In this document: positions 36,209-45,280 of the stretch, piece after piece
How the letters are laid out: every line of letters begins with the position of its first letter
How positions within the stretch are numbered: the stretch's first letter is position 1
DNA from: Parafannyhessea umbonata
GTDB taxonomy: Bacteria; Actinomycetota; Coriobacteriia; Coriobacteriales; Atopobiaceae
Direction: 5' to 3'
Length of the DNA stretch: 64,000 bases
NCBI RefSeq assembly: GCF_900111255.1
Contig: NZ_FOGP01000002.1
Location: 62,001 to 126,000 of the forward strand
The notes under the pieces: generated by a model
Told to the model about the DNA's origin: nothing
The model's database searches: none
The model's input: only the letters and a program-made list of their open reading frames with translations
Made by a program: the position numbers and the translations under genes

Positions 36209-37093
36209 GTGGAAAGTCTGAGCACAATAGCGGCAAACGGCCTGGAGGCAACCGTCAGTTCGCAGGGCGCACAGCTCATGAGCCTCAAGAAGGAAGGCTG
36301 CGAGTACCTGTGGCAGGGAGACGAGAGGTGGTGGCCCCGTCGCGCCCCCGTCCTCTTCCCCATCGTTGGGAGCCTCAGGGGCGACCACGCGACCTCGGCC
36401 GCCGGCCCCATTAGCCTGGGGAGGCATGGCATCGCGAGGAACTGCGCGTTCGAGCTTTCACACGCCGAGGACGACACCCTCGTCTACCGTCTTGCCTCGA
36501 ACGAGGAAACCCTTGCTCGCTTCCCCTACGAGTTCGAGCTCGAAATGAGCTACGAGATCGAGGGCGAAGCGCTGCGCCAGACCTTCTACGTGAGGAACAC
36601 CGGCGAGGAGGACCTTCCGTTCGTCCTTGGAGGACACCCCGCCTTCAACATCCCGGCGGGCCCCGAGCGCTCCGACAGCTTCGACCAGTACCGTCTGGAG
36701 TTTGCCGAGGACTGGACCTACGCGACGCCGCGCATAGACACCTCGACGGGGCTCTTGGACTTCGGAAGCCGCATCGACCTGCTTTCCAACTCGAGGGCGC
36801 TCCAGCTCACCCACGGGACCTTCGACGTCGACACCCTGGTGTTCGAGGACGTGCCACAGCGCACAATCAGGCTGGTCGGCCCCAGCGGCCACGGCGTCCA
36901 GGTGGACTTCGGGGGATTCGACTTCCTCGGCGTGTGGTCTGCCGCAGGAGACGCGCCCTTCGTCGCGCTTGAGCCCTGGACGGGCTGCGCAACGGCAACG
37001 GACGAGAGTGACGTGTTCGAGGAGAAGCGCGGCATCGAGATCCTGCAGCCGGGCGCAACCAGCACGCACTCGTTCACAATGAGACCTTTCTAG
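36209..37093 (+). CDS. Aldose 1-epimerase family protein (LacX-like)
   Basis: A galactose-mutarotase-fold protein of 294 residues. The PRRAPVLFPIVGSLRG and LGRHGIARN segments and the GGHPAFNIP catalytic-histidine region are typical of the LacX/YMR099c-like branch, which acts on aldose phosphates or has unknown substrates. GTG at 36209 follows AAGGAGG. It is followed after seven bases by a GNAT gene and the two are probably co-transcribed. Confidence 0.9.
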   Translation: MESLSTIAANGLEATVSSQGAQLMSLKKEGCEYLWQGDERWWPRRAPVLFPIVGSLRGDHATSAAGPISLGRHGIARNCAFELSHAEDDTLVYRLASNEETLARFPYEFELEMSYEIEGEALRQTFYVRNTGEEDLPFVLGGHPAFNIPAGPERSDSFDQYRLEFAEDWTYATPRIDTSTGLLDFGSRIDLLSNSRALQLTHGTFDVDTLVFEDVPQRTIRLVGPSGHGVQVDFGGFDFLGVWSAAGDAPFVALEPWTGCATATDESDVFEEKRGIEILQPGATSTHSFTMRPF

Positions 37094-37100
37094 GAGAAAC

Positions 37101-37655
37101 ATGCTGAGCATCAGACCCGCAACGAGGCGGGACGTGTCGCAAATCGCATCGCTGTTCGACGGCGCACGAGAGTTCATGCGCAGCACGGGCAACGAAAGCC
37201 AGTGGCCCAACTGCTACCCCACCGAGGAGGACGCCAGAATCGACACGATGCGAGGCTGCCAATTCGTCTGCCTCGACGGCGACGAGATAGTCGGGTGCCT
37301 CAGCCTCGTCCCTGGGCCGGACACGACCTACCTCAAGATCGAGGACGGGGACTGGCTCAACGACATGCCCTACTTCGTCGTCCATCGCATTGCGGCAAAG
37401 TACCAGGGCAGAGGCATAGGAAGCTTCATGATGTCATGGGCCTGCCAGTCGGCCGACAACGTCAGGACCGACACGCACGAGAAGAACGCCCCCATGCGAG
37501 GCCTCCTTGAAAGCATTGGCTTCAAGCCCTGCGGAACCGTCTTCGTCGAGGACGGAACGCCGCGCATTGCCTACCACTACGTCAGGCCCGGCTCTAAGGA
37601 GAAGGGTGGTTTCCTCGACTGGCTCCCGTGGAGAAAAAGCGGCCTCACCCGCTAG
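37101..37655 (+). CDS. GNAT-family N-acetyltransferase
   Basis: An acetyl-CoA-dependent acyltransferase of 184 residues. The acetyl-CoA motif AAKYQGRGIGSFM and the preceding VVHRI strand define the GNAT fold, and the later NAPMRGLLESIGF stretch completes it. Substrate not predictable. GGAGAAAC precedes the ATG. Confidence 0.9.
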   Translation: MLSIRPATRRDVSQIASLFDGAREFMRSTGNESQWPNCYPTEEDARIDTMRGCQFVCLDGDEIVGCLSLVPGPDTTYLKIEDGDWLNDMPYFVVHRIAAKYQGRGIGSFMMSWACQSADNVRTDTHEKNAPMRGLLESIGFKPCGTVFVEDGTPRIAYHYVRPGSKEKGGFLDWLPWRKSGLTR

Positions 37656-37672
37656 CCACAAACAGAGAGGTG

Positions 37673-37714
37673 CAACAAAACAAGGAGGGGTCGCGCCGGA
37701 AGGCGCGACCCCTC
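37673..37714 (-). terminator. Terminator between convergent GNAT and ackA genes
   Basis: The 13-base stem GAGGGGTCGCGCC/GGCGCGACCCCTC with a four-base loop is followed on the minus strand by CTTGTTTTGTT, so it ends ackA transcription best. Confidence 0.82.
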
Positions 37715-37739
37715 TCGCTAGTCGTGAGACGGTCTGGAA

Positions 37740-38921
37740 CTACTTGTCCAGAAGCTCCTCGACATCGAGGGCGATCATGAGCTCCTCGTTAGTGGGGACG
37801 ACAAGGACCTTGACGGCGGAGTCATCCGTGCTGATGACGCGGGGCTCGCCGGAACGAACGCTGTTCTTCTCCTCGTCGATCTTTACGCCCAGCCACTCGA
37901 GCTCCTTGGCGACGCCAAGGCGCATGCTGCTGGAGTTCTCGCCGATACCGGCCGTAAAGACCATGGTGTCGAAGCCGTGGAGCGACTGCGCCATCTCGGC
38001 AATGAGCTGAGAGGTGCGGTAATAGAACATCTCCATGGCAAGCTGGCAGTTCTCGTCGCCGTTGTTGGCGGCCTCCTCGATGTCGCGCGTGTCGGAGCTG
38101 ACACCCGAGAGGGCAAGCATGCCACCCTGCTTGTTCATCATCGTGTCGACCTCATCGACGCTGTAGCCGCCCTCGCGCTGGAGATAGCACACGGTAGCGG
38201 GGTCGATGGTGCCGCAGCGCGTGCCCATGATGAGGCCGTCGAGCGGGGTTAGGCCCATGGTCGTGTCCATGTCCTTGCCATCCTGGATGGCCGAGAGGGA
38301 GGCGCCGGAGCCAAGGTGACAGGAGACGAGCTTGTGAACGTCGCCTTTCAGGAACTCGTTCGTCTTCCTCCAGACATAGCGGTGCGAGGTGCCATGGGCG
38401 CCGTACTTGCGGATGTGAAGCTTGTCGACGACGTCGCGCGGGAGGGCGTAGCGATGCGCCTTCTCGGGGATGCCGTAGTGGAAGGACGTGTCCGCCACGA
38501 TCACGTTGCCGATAGACGGGAACATCTCGCGGCAGATCTCGATGACGTCTGCCTCGGCATAGTTGTGAAGCGGTGCGAGAGGAGCGACCTCGCGGACCCA
38601 GCCGAGGGTCTCGTCGGTGACGACCTTGGACTCGGGGAAGTACCAGCCGCCCTGGACGACGCGGTGACCGATCCCCTCGATCTTGTCGGTGTCGAAGCCT
38701 GCCTGCCCGAGAATCTCGAACACGTGCTTGATGGCCGTCTTGTGGTCGGGAAGGGCGACCTCGAGCTTTTGCTTCTCGCCACCGTTTTCCTCGTGGCCGA
38801 CAAAGGAGCCGTCGATACCGATGCGCTCGCAGTTGCCCTTGGCATAGACGTTGCCGGACTTCGTGTCGAGAAGCTGGTACTTCAGCGAAGAGCTGCCGGC
38901 GTTGATAACCAGAACGTTCAT
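37740..38921 (-). CDS. ackA: Acetate kinase
   Basis: Makes ATP from acetyl phosphate, the last step of acetate fermentation. Signatures VLVINAGSSSLKYQLL at the N-terminus, the DTSFHYGIP motif and VFTAGIGENS are present over 393 residues. GAGGAGATTC precedes the ATG at 38921. Its transcript ends at the hairpin at 37685. Confidence 0.97.
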   Translation of the reverse strand: MNVLVINAGSSSLKYQLLDTKSGNVYAKGNCERIGIDGSFVGHEENGGEKQKLEVALPDHKTAIKHVFEILGQAGFDTDKIEGIGHRVVQGGWYFPESKVVTDETLGWVREVAPLAPLHNYAEADVIEICREMFPSIGNVIVADTSFHYGIPEKAHRYALPRDVVDKLHIRKYGAHGTSHRYVWRKTNEFLKGDVHKLVSCHLGSGASLSAIQDGKDMDTTMGLTPLDGLIMGTRCGTIDPATVCYLQREGGYSVDEVDTMMNKQGGMLALSGVSSDTRDIEEAANNGDENCQLAMEMFYYRTSQLIAEMAQSLHGFDTMVFTAGIGENSSSMRLGVAKELEWLGVKIDEEKNSVRSGEPRVISTDDSAVKVLVVPTNEELMIALDVEELLDK

Positions 38922-38976
38922 GAATCTCCTCTCAAGGATAGTAACTGGCCCTGCGTCAAAAAGGCCTTAGCCATAA

Positions 38977-39011
38977 TAAACCCTCGCTTCCAAGTCATCT
39001 GCAAGCGAGGG
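38977..39011 (-). terminator. Terminator after the HIT gene
   Basis: The minus-strand stem CCCTCGCTT/AAGCGAGGG is followed by TTTATTATG. Confidence 0.78.
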
Positions 39012-39041
39012 CACTTTGGCGGTGAACGGTTGTCAAAGAAA

Positions 39042-39395
39042 CTATTCGGGAATGAGTCCCTCCCCGAGCTTCTTGCCGCCAAGTACGTGCATGTGAAGGT
39101 GCATGACGGTCTGGCCCGCAGCCGCGCCCGTGTTGGCGATCACGCGGAAGCCGTCCTTGTCGATGCCGCAGATACGCACGACCTCGCCGACCGCGTGAAC
39201 CATGGCCGCGAGCACGTCGGCGGGAACGCCGTCGACGATGTTGTCGTAGTGGTCCTTGGGGACAACCAGAACGTGGACTGGAGCCTGGGGGCTGTTGTCC
39301 CTGAAGGCGCACACCAGGTCGTCTTCGTAGACGTAGTCAGACTCAATTACGTGGTTGGCAATTTTGCAAAAGATGCAGTCGTCTTTCTGAGCCAT
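39042..39395 (-). CDS. HIT-family nucleotide-binding protein
   Basis: A 117-residue histidine-triad hydrolase of the Hint/PKCI type, acting on nucleoside phosphoramidates or AMP-lysine-like substrates. CIFCKI at the start and the histidine triad GQTVMHLHMHVLGG are visible. It starts eight bases after xseB and is probably the last gene of the xse operon. Confidence 0.95.
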   Translation of the reverse strand: MAQKDDCIFCKIANHVIESDYVYEDDLVCAFRDNSPQAPVHVLVVPKDHYDNIVDGVPADVLAAMVHAVGEVVRICGIDKDGFRVIANTGAAAGQTVMHLHMHVLGGKKLGEGLIPE

Positions 39396-39403
39396 GCTGT
39401 CTC

Positions 39404-39673
39404 CTACTCGTTGATGAATGCTACCGAGGGAGCTGCGGTGGTGTCCGTCAGCTCTTCGTCCACGTTGGTCTCGTCGAGCAGAACCTGGACCTTCTGCTCC
39501 GCGTTGGCAAGGCGGGAGCGAAGGCTCTTGAGAAGCTCCACTCCCCTTGCATATTTCTCGAGAGACTCCTCGAGTTCGAGGTCACCGCCCTCGAGCGACC
39601 GAACGATCTGCTCGAGCTCGATCGAGGCCTCCTTGAACGTCATCTCTTCGATCTTCTTGCCCTGCTCTGCCAT
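39404..39673 (-). CDS. xseB: Exodeoxyribonuclease VII small subunit
   Basis: An 89-residue helical protein with the family pattern (MTFKEASIELEQIVRSLEGG, then LEESLEKYARGVELL). It assembles in several copies onto XseA. ATG at 39673 follows GAGAGGGG; the frame is open further upstream but with no ribosome site. It lies 33 bases downstream of xseA. Confidence 0.94.
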   Translation of the reverse strand: MAEQGKKIEEMTFKEASIELEQIVRSLEGGDLELEESLEKYARGVELLKSLRSRLANAEQKVQVLLDETNVDEELTDTTAAPSVAFINE

Positions 39674-39706
39674 GGTATCCCCTCTCGCGACTACGGGTCG
39701 CATAGT

Positions 39707-41044
39707 TTACTTACTCGTCTTACCGTTGACCGTTGCCCGAATCTCACCGTCGGCGAGTACGACAGAGAGGCTGTCTCCCCGCTCGACAGAGTCGATCGAA
39801 GAGAGAACCCTGCCGTCAGGTCCCTTCGCGATCGAATAGCCTCGCGACAGGACCTTGAGTGGTGACAGCGCGTCGAGCGTTCCCGCGGAGCGCGCGACGA
39901 TCGACCTGAATGGTTCCAGCAACCAACCTGAGACGCCTCTCAATCGACGAGCAGACAAGTCAACCTCTGCCGCCTTGGCGGCAAGGCCACGGGGAAGCGC
40001 CGCATGGAGACGATCCTCGGTCTGGTTGAGCTGATCCTGTCTGTTCTGGACCATCCAAAGTGGCGTGCTCAGGCACTTCCTGCTTGCGAGGGAGTCGACA
40101 TATGCCTCATGACGCGCGAAGGAGACGGAGAAAGCGCGGGCCATGCGCTCGCCCATCATCTGGTTTCCATCAGAAAGCGTACCCATAGAGTCGCGCGCGA
40201 CCTTGCGAAGCCTTCCAGCGCGCTCGTTGATCGTCCGCTCGAGCATGTCAATGCTGGGCGCAACGGCCTCGGCCGCGGCCGTGGGGGTCGAGCAGCGCAT
40301 GTCGGAGACCATGTCGCAGATGGAGGTGTCCGGCTCGTGCCCGATGCCCGTGACCACGGGAACGGAACACGCGGCGACCGCCCTCGCCAGCGCCTCGTCG
40401 TTGAACGTCATGAGGTCCTCGAAGGAGCCACCGCCCCTGACCAGCAGGATGGCGTCGGGCTTTGCTGCGGCCGCGATCCCAAGAGCCCTGATGATGGTCC
40501 GCTCGGCGCCCGGCCCCTGTACCATGCATCCGGCAACCTGAATTCTGACCAGCGGGTTCCTTCGGGCGAGGGTCCTCTTGACGTCGTCGATGACGCTTCC
40601 GGAGAGCGACGTGACAACGACGATACGGGAGCAGAACTTCGGAACGGGTCGCTTGCGCGAGACATCCATGAGCCCCTCGCGCTCGAGCTTGCGCGCGAGC
40701 TCGGCGACCTTCTGGCGAAGGGCACCCTCGCCGGCGACCTCGAGCCTCTTGGCGACGAAAGAGAGCCTGCCGCTGTTCTTGTACACGCTGAAGGAGCCGG
40801 TCATCTGGACCTGCAGGCCATCCTTCAGAACGACGCCGCTTGACTCGTAGACGCCACGCCACACGATGGCATCCATGCTGCTCTCGGAATCCTTCAGAGA
40901 GAAGTAGCAGTGTCCGGAGCGCCGGTTCGGCCCACGAAAGCCACTGACCTCACCGTTGACGACAAGCGTCGGAATCTCGCCAACGTAGCTGCTCGCAATC
41001 CCAACCGCCTCGTGTACGGAAAGTACCTCTACACCATCGGCCAT
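39707..41044 (-). CDS. xseA: Exodeoxyribonuclease VII large subunit
   Basis: Degrades single-stranded DNA from both ends in repair. The N-terminal OB-fold (about 10-110), catalytic domain with VVTSLSGSVIDD, GGGSFEDLMTFNDEALARAV and GIGHEPDTSICD, and a long helical C-terminus are visible in 445 residues. ATG at 41044 is one base beyond the stop of the upstream YugP-like gene, indicating coupled translation. The initiator at 41068 would lie inside that gene. Confidence 0.96.
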   Translation of the reverse strand: MADGVEVLSVHEAVGIASSYVGEIPTLVVNGEVSGFRGPNRRSGHCYFSLKDSESSMDAIVWRGVYESSGVVLKDGLQVQMTGSFSVYKNSGRLSFVAKRLEVAGEGALRQKVAELARKLEREGLMDVSRKRPVPKFCSRIVVVTSLSGSVIDDVKRTLARRNPLVRIQVAGCMVQGPGAERTIIRALGIAAAAKPDAILLVRGGGSFEDLMTFNDEALARAVAACSVPVVTGIGHEPDTSICDMVSDMRCSTPTAAAEAVAPSIDMLERTINERAGRLRKVARDSMGTLSDGNQMMGERMARAFSVSFARHEAYVDSLASRKCLSTPLWMVQNRQDQLNQTEDRLHAALPRGLAAKAAEVDLSARRLRGVSGWLLEPFRSIVARSAGTLDALSPLKVLSRGYSIAKGPDGRVLSSIDSVERGDSLSVVLADGEIRATVNGKTSK

Positions 41045-41045
41045 G

Positions 41046-41732
41046 CTATCGCCTGTTAGAGCGAGCAAGGAGGTAGACCAGCTGCATCACCGAGATGAGC
41101 GCTGCGGCGACGTAGGTGAGGGCGGCCGCAGTCAGGACCGAGCGGGCACCGCGCTCGTCGATGCCGCCGCCGACCGTAGAAAGGTAGCGAACGGCACGGC
41201 GCGACGCGTCAATCTCGACGGGAAGGGTGACGATCTGGAACAAAACCGAGAACGCAAAGCAGACGATGGCGAGACTCGTGAGCCCCGAGAAGTTCATGAC
41301 GATGCCCAAGAGGAAGAGGACACTCCACGCGCGCTGCGTGAAGTTGACGACGGGAACGAGCGCCGTGCGGATCCTTCCGAACGCGTAGCCATGAGCGGTC
41401 TGCACGGCATGACCCGCCTCGTGGCACGCCACGGCGACAGAGGCGACCGAGCCGCCGCCGAAGTTCTCCTGCGAGAGGTGGAGACAGTTGTCGCGAGGGT
41501 CATAGTAGTCGGTCAGGTGGCCGGCGACGCTCGTGATGCCGACGGCAGAGGCACCCTGCGCGTCAAGCATCTCGCGCGCGACCTGCGCCCCGGTCTTGCC
41601 CATCGTGGCTCCCACGTGGGACCACTTCTTGTACGCGGACCTGATATAGGCCTGGGCAAGGGCGCCCAGCGCCACAGAAACAATAATGATCAGCAGATAC
41701 GCGTAGTCAAAGCCATATCCGTAACGAACCAT
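41046..41732 (-). CDS. YugP-type membrane zinc metallopeptidase
   Basis: A 228-residue membrane protein with the zinc motif HEAGH in the CHEAGHAVQTAHGYAF segment. Hydrophobic helices lie near residues 10-30, about 130-165 and about 200-223. It belongs to the neutral zinc metallopeptidase family Zn_peptidase_2. Its role is not established. It is the first gene of the xseA-xseB-HIT cluster. Confidence 0.93.
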   Translation of the reverse strand: MVRYGYGFDYAYLLIIIVSVALGALAQAYIRSAYKKWSHVGATMGKTGAQVAREMLDAQGASAVGITSVAGHLTDYYDPRDNCLHLSQENFGGGSVASVAVACHEAGHAVQTAHGYAFGRIRTALVPVVNFTQRAWSVLFLLGIVMNFSGLTSLAIVCFAFSVLFQIVTLPVEIDASRRAVRYLSTVGGGIDERGARSVLTAAALTYVAAALISVMQLVYLLARSNRR

Positions 41733-41784
41733 CTCATCCTCCAGACAAGCGACGTTTAAACCGCTTCTACCCAGATTCCGCCGC

Positions 41785-41822
41785 GAAAAATCCGGGCGAG
41801 ATGACCATAGCCTTCTCGCCCG
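41785..41822 (-). terminator. Terminator after the RNase D gene
   Basis: The minus-strand stem CGGGCGAGA/TCTCGCCCG with a 12-base loop is followed by GATTTTTCG. Confidence 0.82.
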
Positions 41823-41832
41823 ACATCAATTG

Positions 41833-42960
41833 CTACAACAGTTCGACCCTGCCGTCTTTCACCGTGAGGCCAACCTTGCCCATCAGAAGCCCCTCGAGCT
41901 CCCGACCGACGAGGTCGTAGCGCCAGGACTTGGAGAGTCGCGAGTCGCGATGGCTCACGAAGTCGACCAGGTCGTCCTTGGTCGCGATCAGCTGGGGAGC
42001 AATGCCGCTTTTCTCGGCCATGAGCCTCAGCATTGCGTTCATCAGGTCAACGACGCTCTCGGTCTCGGCTGACGGGCGCTCCTTGCGCAGCGTCACGGGA
42101 TAGTCCGAAGGAGGGCATGCCACGCCAGTCGAGATGGCCGCAACGACGCCCTGGGCGTCGCGGTTGCCCAGCTGCTCGGTGCCGCGGATGCGCTTGAGCC
42201 TCTCGACCGTACGCGGGACGCGCTTGCAGGCCTCGACGATGACCTCATCCGAGAGGACCCACTTGCGCGGAACGTTGCGACGGGCCGCCTCTCGGTCGCG
42301 CCAGGCGCACACCTCGCGCGCGACGGCAAGCTGCTTGCGCGTAAGCGACCCGGAGCGCTTCAAGTGGACGTACGCGAGCTCGGGCGGACGCGCGAAGACC
42401 GAGGGGTCGAGCAGGTCCTCCATCTCGGGAATCACCCACGAGAGGCGGTCTCGCTTGATGAGCTCGCTCATCATGTCGTCGTAAATGCGCGGCAGATAGA
42501 TGACGTCATCCTCCGCGTACTCGAGCTGCTCGGGATCGAGCGGCCTCCTGGACCAGTCGGTGAGTGACTCGGCCTTGGGAAGACGGACACCGCAGAGCGA
42601 CTCGACAAGGGCGCCATAGCCAATCTGTTGGCGGTGCCCCAGGAAGGCCGCCGCGACCTGGGTGTCAAAAAGGGGCTTGGGCACGCAGCCAAGCTCGCGG
42701 AAGATTACCTCGAGATCCTGGGTACACGCGTGGAAGACCTTGGTGATGGACTCATCCTCGAGCAGGGCAACCAGAGGAGAGAGGTCGTCGATCAGGATGG
42801 GGTCCACCGCTGCGGACTCTTCAGGGGTTGCGACCTGGATGAGGCACAGCTTGGGATAGAAGGTCTTCTCCCTAAGGAACTCGGTGTCGACCGCCAGGAC
42901 ACGGGTACTTGAGGCGCGCTTGCAGAACTCGGCAAGCGCGCCGGCGTCATCAATATACAC
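41833..42960 (-). CDS. rnd: Ribonuclease D
   Basis: A 3'-5' exoribonuclease for tRNA and small RNA maturation. The DEDD exonuclease domain (VDTEFLREKTFYP, HACTQDLEVI, YAEDDVIYLPRIYD) is followed by two HRDC-like regions (about 210-290 and 310-370). GTG at 42960 gives 375 residues, the length of E. coli RNase D, and begins at the first conserved strand. ATGs at 43020 and 43023 are in frame and would add a cysteine/arginine-rich stretch that overlaps the neighbour's promoter region; neither start has a good ribosome site. Confidence 0.88.
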   Translation of the reverse strand: MYIDDAGALAEFCKRASSTRVLAVDTEFLREKTFYPKLCLIQVATPEESAAVDPILIDDLSPLVALLEDESITKVFHACTQDLEVIFRELGCVPKPLFDTQVAAAFLGHRQQIGYGALVESLCGVRLPKAESLTDWSRRPLDPEQLEYAEDDVIYLPRIYDDMMSELIKRDRLSWVIPEMEDLLDPSVFARPPELAYVHLKRSGSLTRKQLAVAREVCAWRDREAARRNVPRKWVLSDEVIVEACKRVPRTVERLKRIRGTEQLGNRDAQGVVAAISTGVACPPSDYPVTLRKERPSAETESVVDLMNAMLRLMAEKSGIAPQLIATKDDLVDFVSHRDSRLSKSWRYDLVGRELEGLLMGKVGLTVKDGRVELL

Positions 42961-43048
42961 AAACGCTCGTTTCGCTACTAATTGGCTAACATCTAGGTAG
43001 CGGCACTGCCGCCGACACATCATGATACATAAGGAGTCTGGAGGTATC

Positions 43049-43984
43049 ATGCGCACGCTCATAGTCCATAACACGAAGTCAGGCTTTGGCTCCGACGCCA
43101 TATTCGAGTTCGAGCGCGCCCTCGTCAGGCAGGGTGACGAATGCGTGCTCAGGGTCCTTCCCGACGACTCGGGGGCAACCGAGGCGGTCACGGACGCCGA
43201 AGACTTCGACCTTGTGGTCGTCTCGGGAGGCGACGGCACCGTGGCCAACCTCCTGTACGCGCTTCGCTTTCGCGGGGTGAGGACCTGCATCTTCCCCTCG
43301 GGCACCGCGAACCTCATCTTCGGAAACCTCGGCTGCGCGAGCGAGCCCTGGGCAATTGCAGAGAGCTGCGTGGCCGGCGCCGTCGCAGAGACGGACCTGG
43401 GCGAGATCTCGTGGGTTGACGGCCGGGGCTTGCGCAAGACGCGGGGCTTCGCTCTCATGGCGGGCTCGGGATTCGACGCCACCCTCATGAAGGACGCCAT
43501 CCCCAACAAGCGGACCATGGGAGAGGCCGCGTACTTCGCAGCGGCGCTCGCCAACGCCCACCCGAAGGTCGTAACCTACGACATCACGGTCGACGGCAGG
43601 ACGTTCAGACGCAGGGGCATAGCCTGCATCGTCGCCAACAACGCCACCATGCAGGGCGACATCGACATCGTCTCGAACTGCACCATGGCAGATGGCCTCC
43701 TAGACGTCATCGTCCTGGCGACCACCGACGCAGTCCAGCTGCTCATGCCCATGCTCTCTGGCATATTCGACAAGAAGGCCCGGGCGGGAAGGCCATTCAT
43801 AGAGCACTTCGTCGGTAAGAGCATCTCGGTCAGGTCGTCCTCCCCCATGCCCATGCAGGTGGACGGAGACGTGGTGACAGACCTCACGATGGGATACGAG
43901 GCCCACGCGCTCCCGGGAGCGAACCAGCTCGTGGTGGACGCCAACAGCCCCTACCGCAAGAAGGGAACCGTCCGCACCAGATAG
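43049..43984 (+). CDS. Diacylglycerol/sphingosine kinase-like lipid kinase (YegS/DagK family)
   Basis: A 311-residue protein of the DAGK catalytic superfamily, predicted to phosphorylate a lipid. HNTKSGFG at the start, VVVSGGDGTVANLLYAL (nucleotide loop), and FPSGTANLIFGNLG motif are clear. ATG at 43049 follows GGAGG; the ATG at 43022 is out of step with this site. It is divergent from rnd. Exact lipid substrate unknown. Confidence 0.9.
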   Translation: MRTLIVHNTKSGFGSDAIFEFERALVRQGDECVLRVLPDDSGATEAVTDAEDFDLVVVSGGDGTVANLLYALRFRGVRTCIFPSGTANLIFGNLGCASEPWAIAESCVAGAVAETDLGEISWVDGRGLRKTRGFALMAGSGFDATLMKDAIPNKRTMGEAAYFAAALANAHPKVVTYDITVDGRTFRRRGIACIVANNATMQGDIDIVSNCTMADGLLDVIVLATTDAVQLLMPMLSGIFDKKARAGRPFIEHFVGKSISVRSSSPMPMQVDGDVVTDLTMGYEAHALPGANQLVVDANSPYRKKGTVRTR

Positions 43985-44049
43985 ATCACCGCAAGCGTCC
44001 CCCAGCCTTGGCGTCGGAGCGACGGACAAGAGGCAAGAAAGGTTTCAGG

Positions 44050-44766
44050 ATGTACTCATTCGACAGTCGCGTTCGCTACAGCGAATGCAGCGAGGACGGC
44101 AGGCTCTCCATACTTGCGCTCGTCAACTACCTTCAGGACTGCTCGACCTTCCACTCGGAGGCCGTCGGCCTGGGCCTGGACTACATGCGCAAGAGGCACT
44201 TCGCGTGGTTCATCGCGGCATGGCAGATCGAGATAGACGAGCTTCCCTCATTCGACGAGCCCATAACCACGAGCACCTGGTGCTACGACATAAGGCGCCT
44301 GATGGCCTCAAGAAACTTCACCATCGCGCGCAGCGGAGAGAGCCCCTGCGTCCGCGCCGACTCGCTCTGGTTCGCGTTCGACACGCAGGAGCGGCGCCCG
44401 GTGCGCGTGCCCGAGGGGCAGGAGGCGTACCTCACGGGAGAGTCACGGCTCGACATGCCAACGACACAGCGCAAGATCGCCGTCAGGGGTCCCGCGACAG
44501 AGACCACGCCGATCCTCGTCGTCGAGCAGCACCTCGACACGAACCGTCACGTCAACAACGCGCAGTACATCTCGATGGCGCTTGACGCGCTGGCGGAATC
44601 CGGCGACCAGGTCGACCTCCACCGCATCGCAGTCCAATACAAGAACATGGCTCTCCTAGGCGATACGATCGTGCCGAGAATCCACAACGCGGAGCACGGG
44701 AAGACCATCGACCTGGCAAGTCCCGAAGGCAAGTCGTACGCAATCGTCAAGCTGGAGAGCGAGTAG
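44050..44766 (+). CDS. Acyl-ACP thioesterase
   Basis: A hot-dog-fold protein of 238 residues with two tandem domains. The first strand set (VRYSECSEDGRLSILALVNYLQD) and the HLDTNRHVNNAQYISMALD motif match the FatA-like family, which releases fatty acids from acyl carrier protein. ATG at 44050 follows AAGAAAGG. The Nudix gene begins two bases after its stop. Confidence 0.9.
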   Translation: MYSFDSRVRYSECSEDGRLSILALVNYLQDCSTFHSEAVGLGLDYMRKRHFAWFIAAWQIEIDELPSFDEPITTSTWCYDIRRLMASRNFTIARSGESPCVRADSLWFAFDTQERRPVRVPEGQEAYLTGESRLDMPTTQRKIAVRGPATETTPILVVEQHLDTNRHVNNAQYISMALDALAESGDQVDLHRIAVQYKNMALLGDTIVPRIHNAEHGKTIDLASPEGKSYAIVKLESE

Positions 44767-44768
44767 CA

Positions 44769-45203
44769 ATGCAGAGCGAGAAGGACATCATCAACGTAGC
44801 CGCAGCGGTAATACTGAGGGGCGATACCATCCTCGCCGCAAGGCGCGCCTACGGAGACCTGAGCGACGGATGGGAGTTTCCCGGCGGCAAGATCGAGGAC
44901 GGCGAGACGCCGGAGCAGGCGCTGCGCCGCGAGATACGAGAGGAGCTGGACGCGAAGATCGATACGCTCTGGTACCTCGACACGGTAGAGCACGACTACC
45001 CGAGCTTTCACCTCAAGATGGAGTGCTTCGTCTGCAACCTCGCGCACGGGTCGGAGCCGCACATGCATAGGGCCGTTCACGAGGAGCTGCGCTGGCTCAC
45101 GCGGGACCAGCTCCTGGACGTGAGCTGGCTGCCGGCAGACCGTGGCCTCGTGCAGGCGCTCGGGACCGGGTGGGCCGAGATCTTCTCCGCCAATAGGCTG
45201 TAA
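44769..45203 (+). CDS. Nudix hydrolase, MutT-like
   Basis: A 144-residue pyrophosphohydrolase. The Nudix box GGKIEDGETPEQALRREIREEL fits Gx5Ex7REUxEE, and the MutT-like AAAVILRGDTILAARR and WEFPGGK segments suggest 8-oxo-dGTP hydrolysis. The start follows the preceding stop after only two bases. Confidence 0.92.
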   Translation: MQSEKDIINVAAAVILRGDTILAARRAYGDLSDGWEFPGGKIEDGETPEQALRREIREELDAKIDTLWYLDTVEHDYPSFHLKMECFVCNLAHGSEPHMHRAVHEELRWLTRDQLLDVSWLPADRGLVQALGTGWAEIFSANRL

Positions 45204-45247
45204 TCTTTCTTTCACGTGCAGAGTGACGCCCGGCCGCAAGGCTCGGG

Positions 45248-45253
45248 TATGAT
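45248..45253 (+). promoter_or_regulatory. Probable -10 box for the small membrane-protein gene
   Basis: TATGAT lies about 30 bases before the start codon; a TGACGC at 45224-45229 could serve as a poor -35. Confidence 0.4.
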
Positions 45254-45280
45254 GTTGCGAGGTCACAAGGGAGGAGAACA

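Noticed and set aside
43022-43048. Upstream start of the lipid-kinase-like gene
   Set aside because: The ATG at 43022 would place GGAGG inside the coding region, while GGAGG fits the ATG at 43049.
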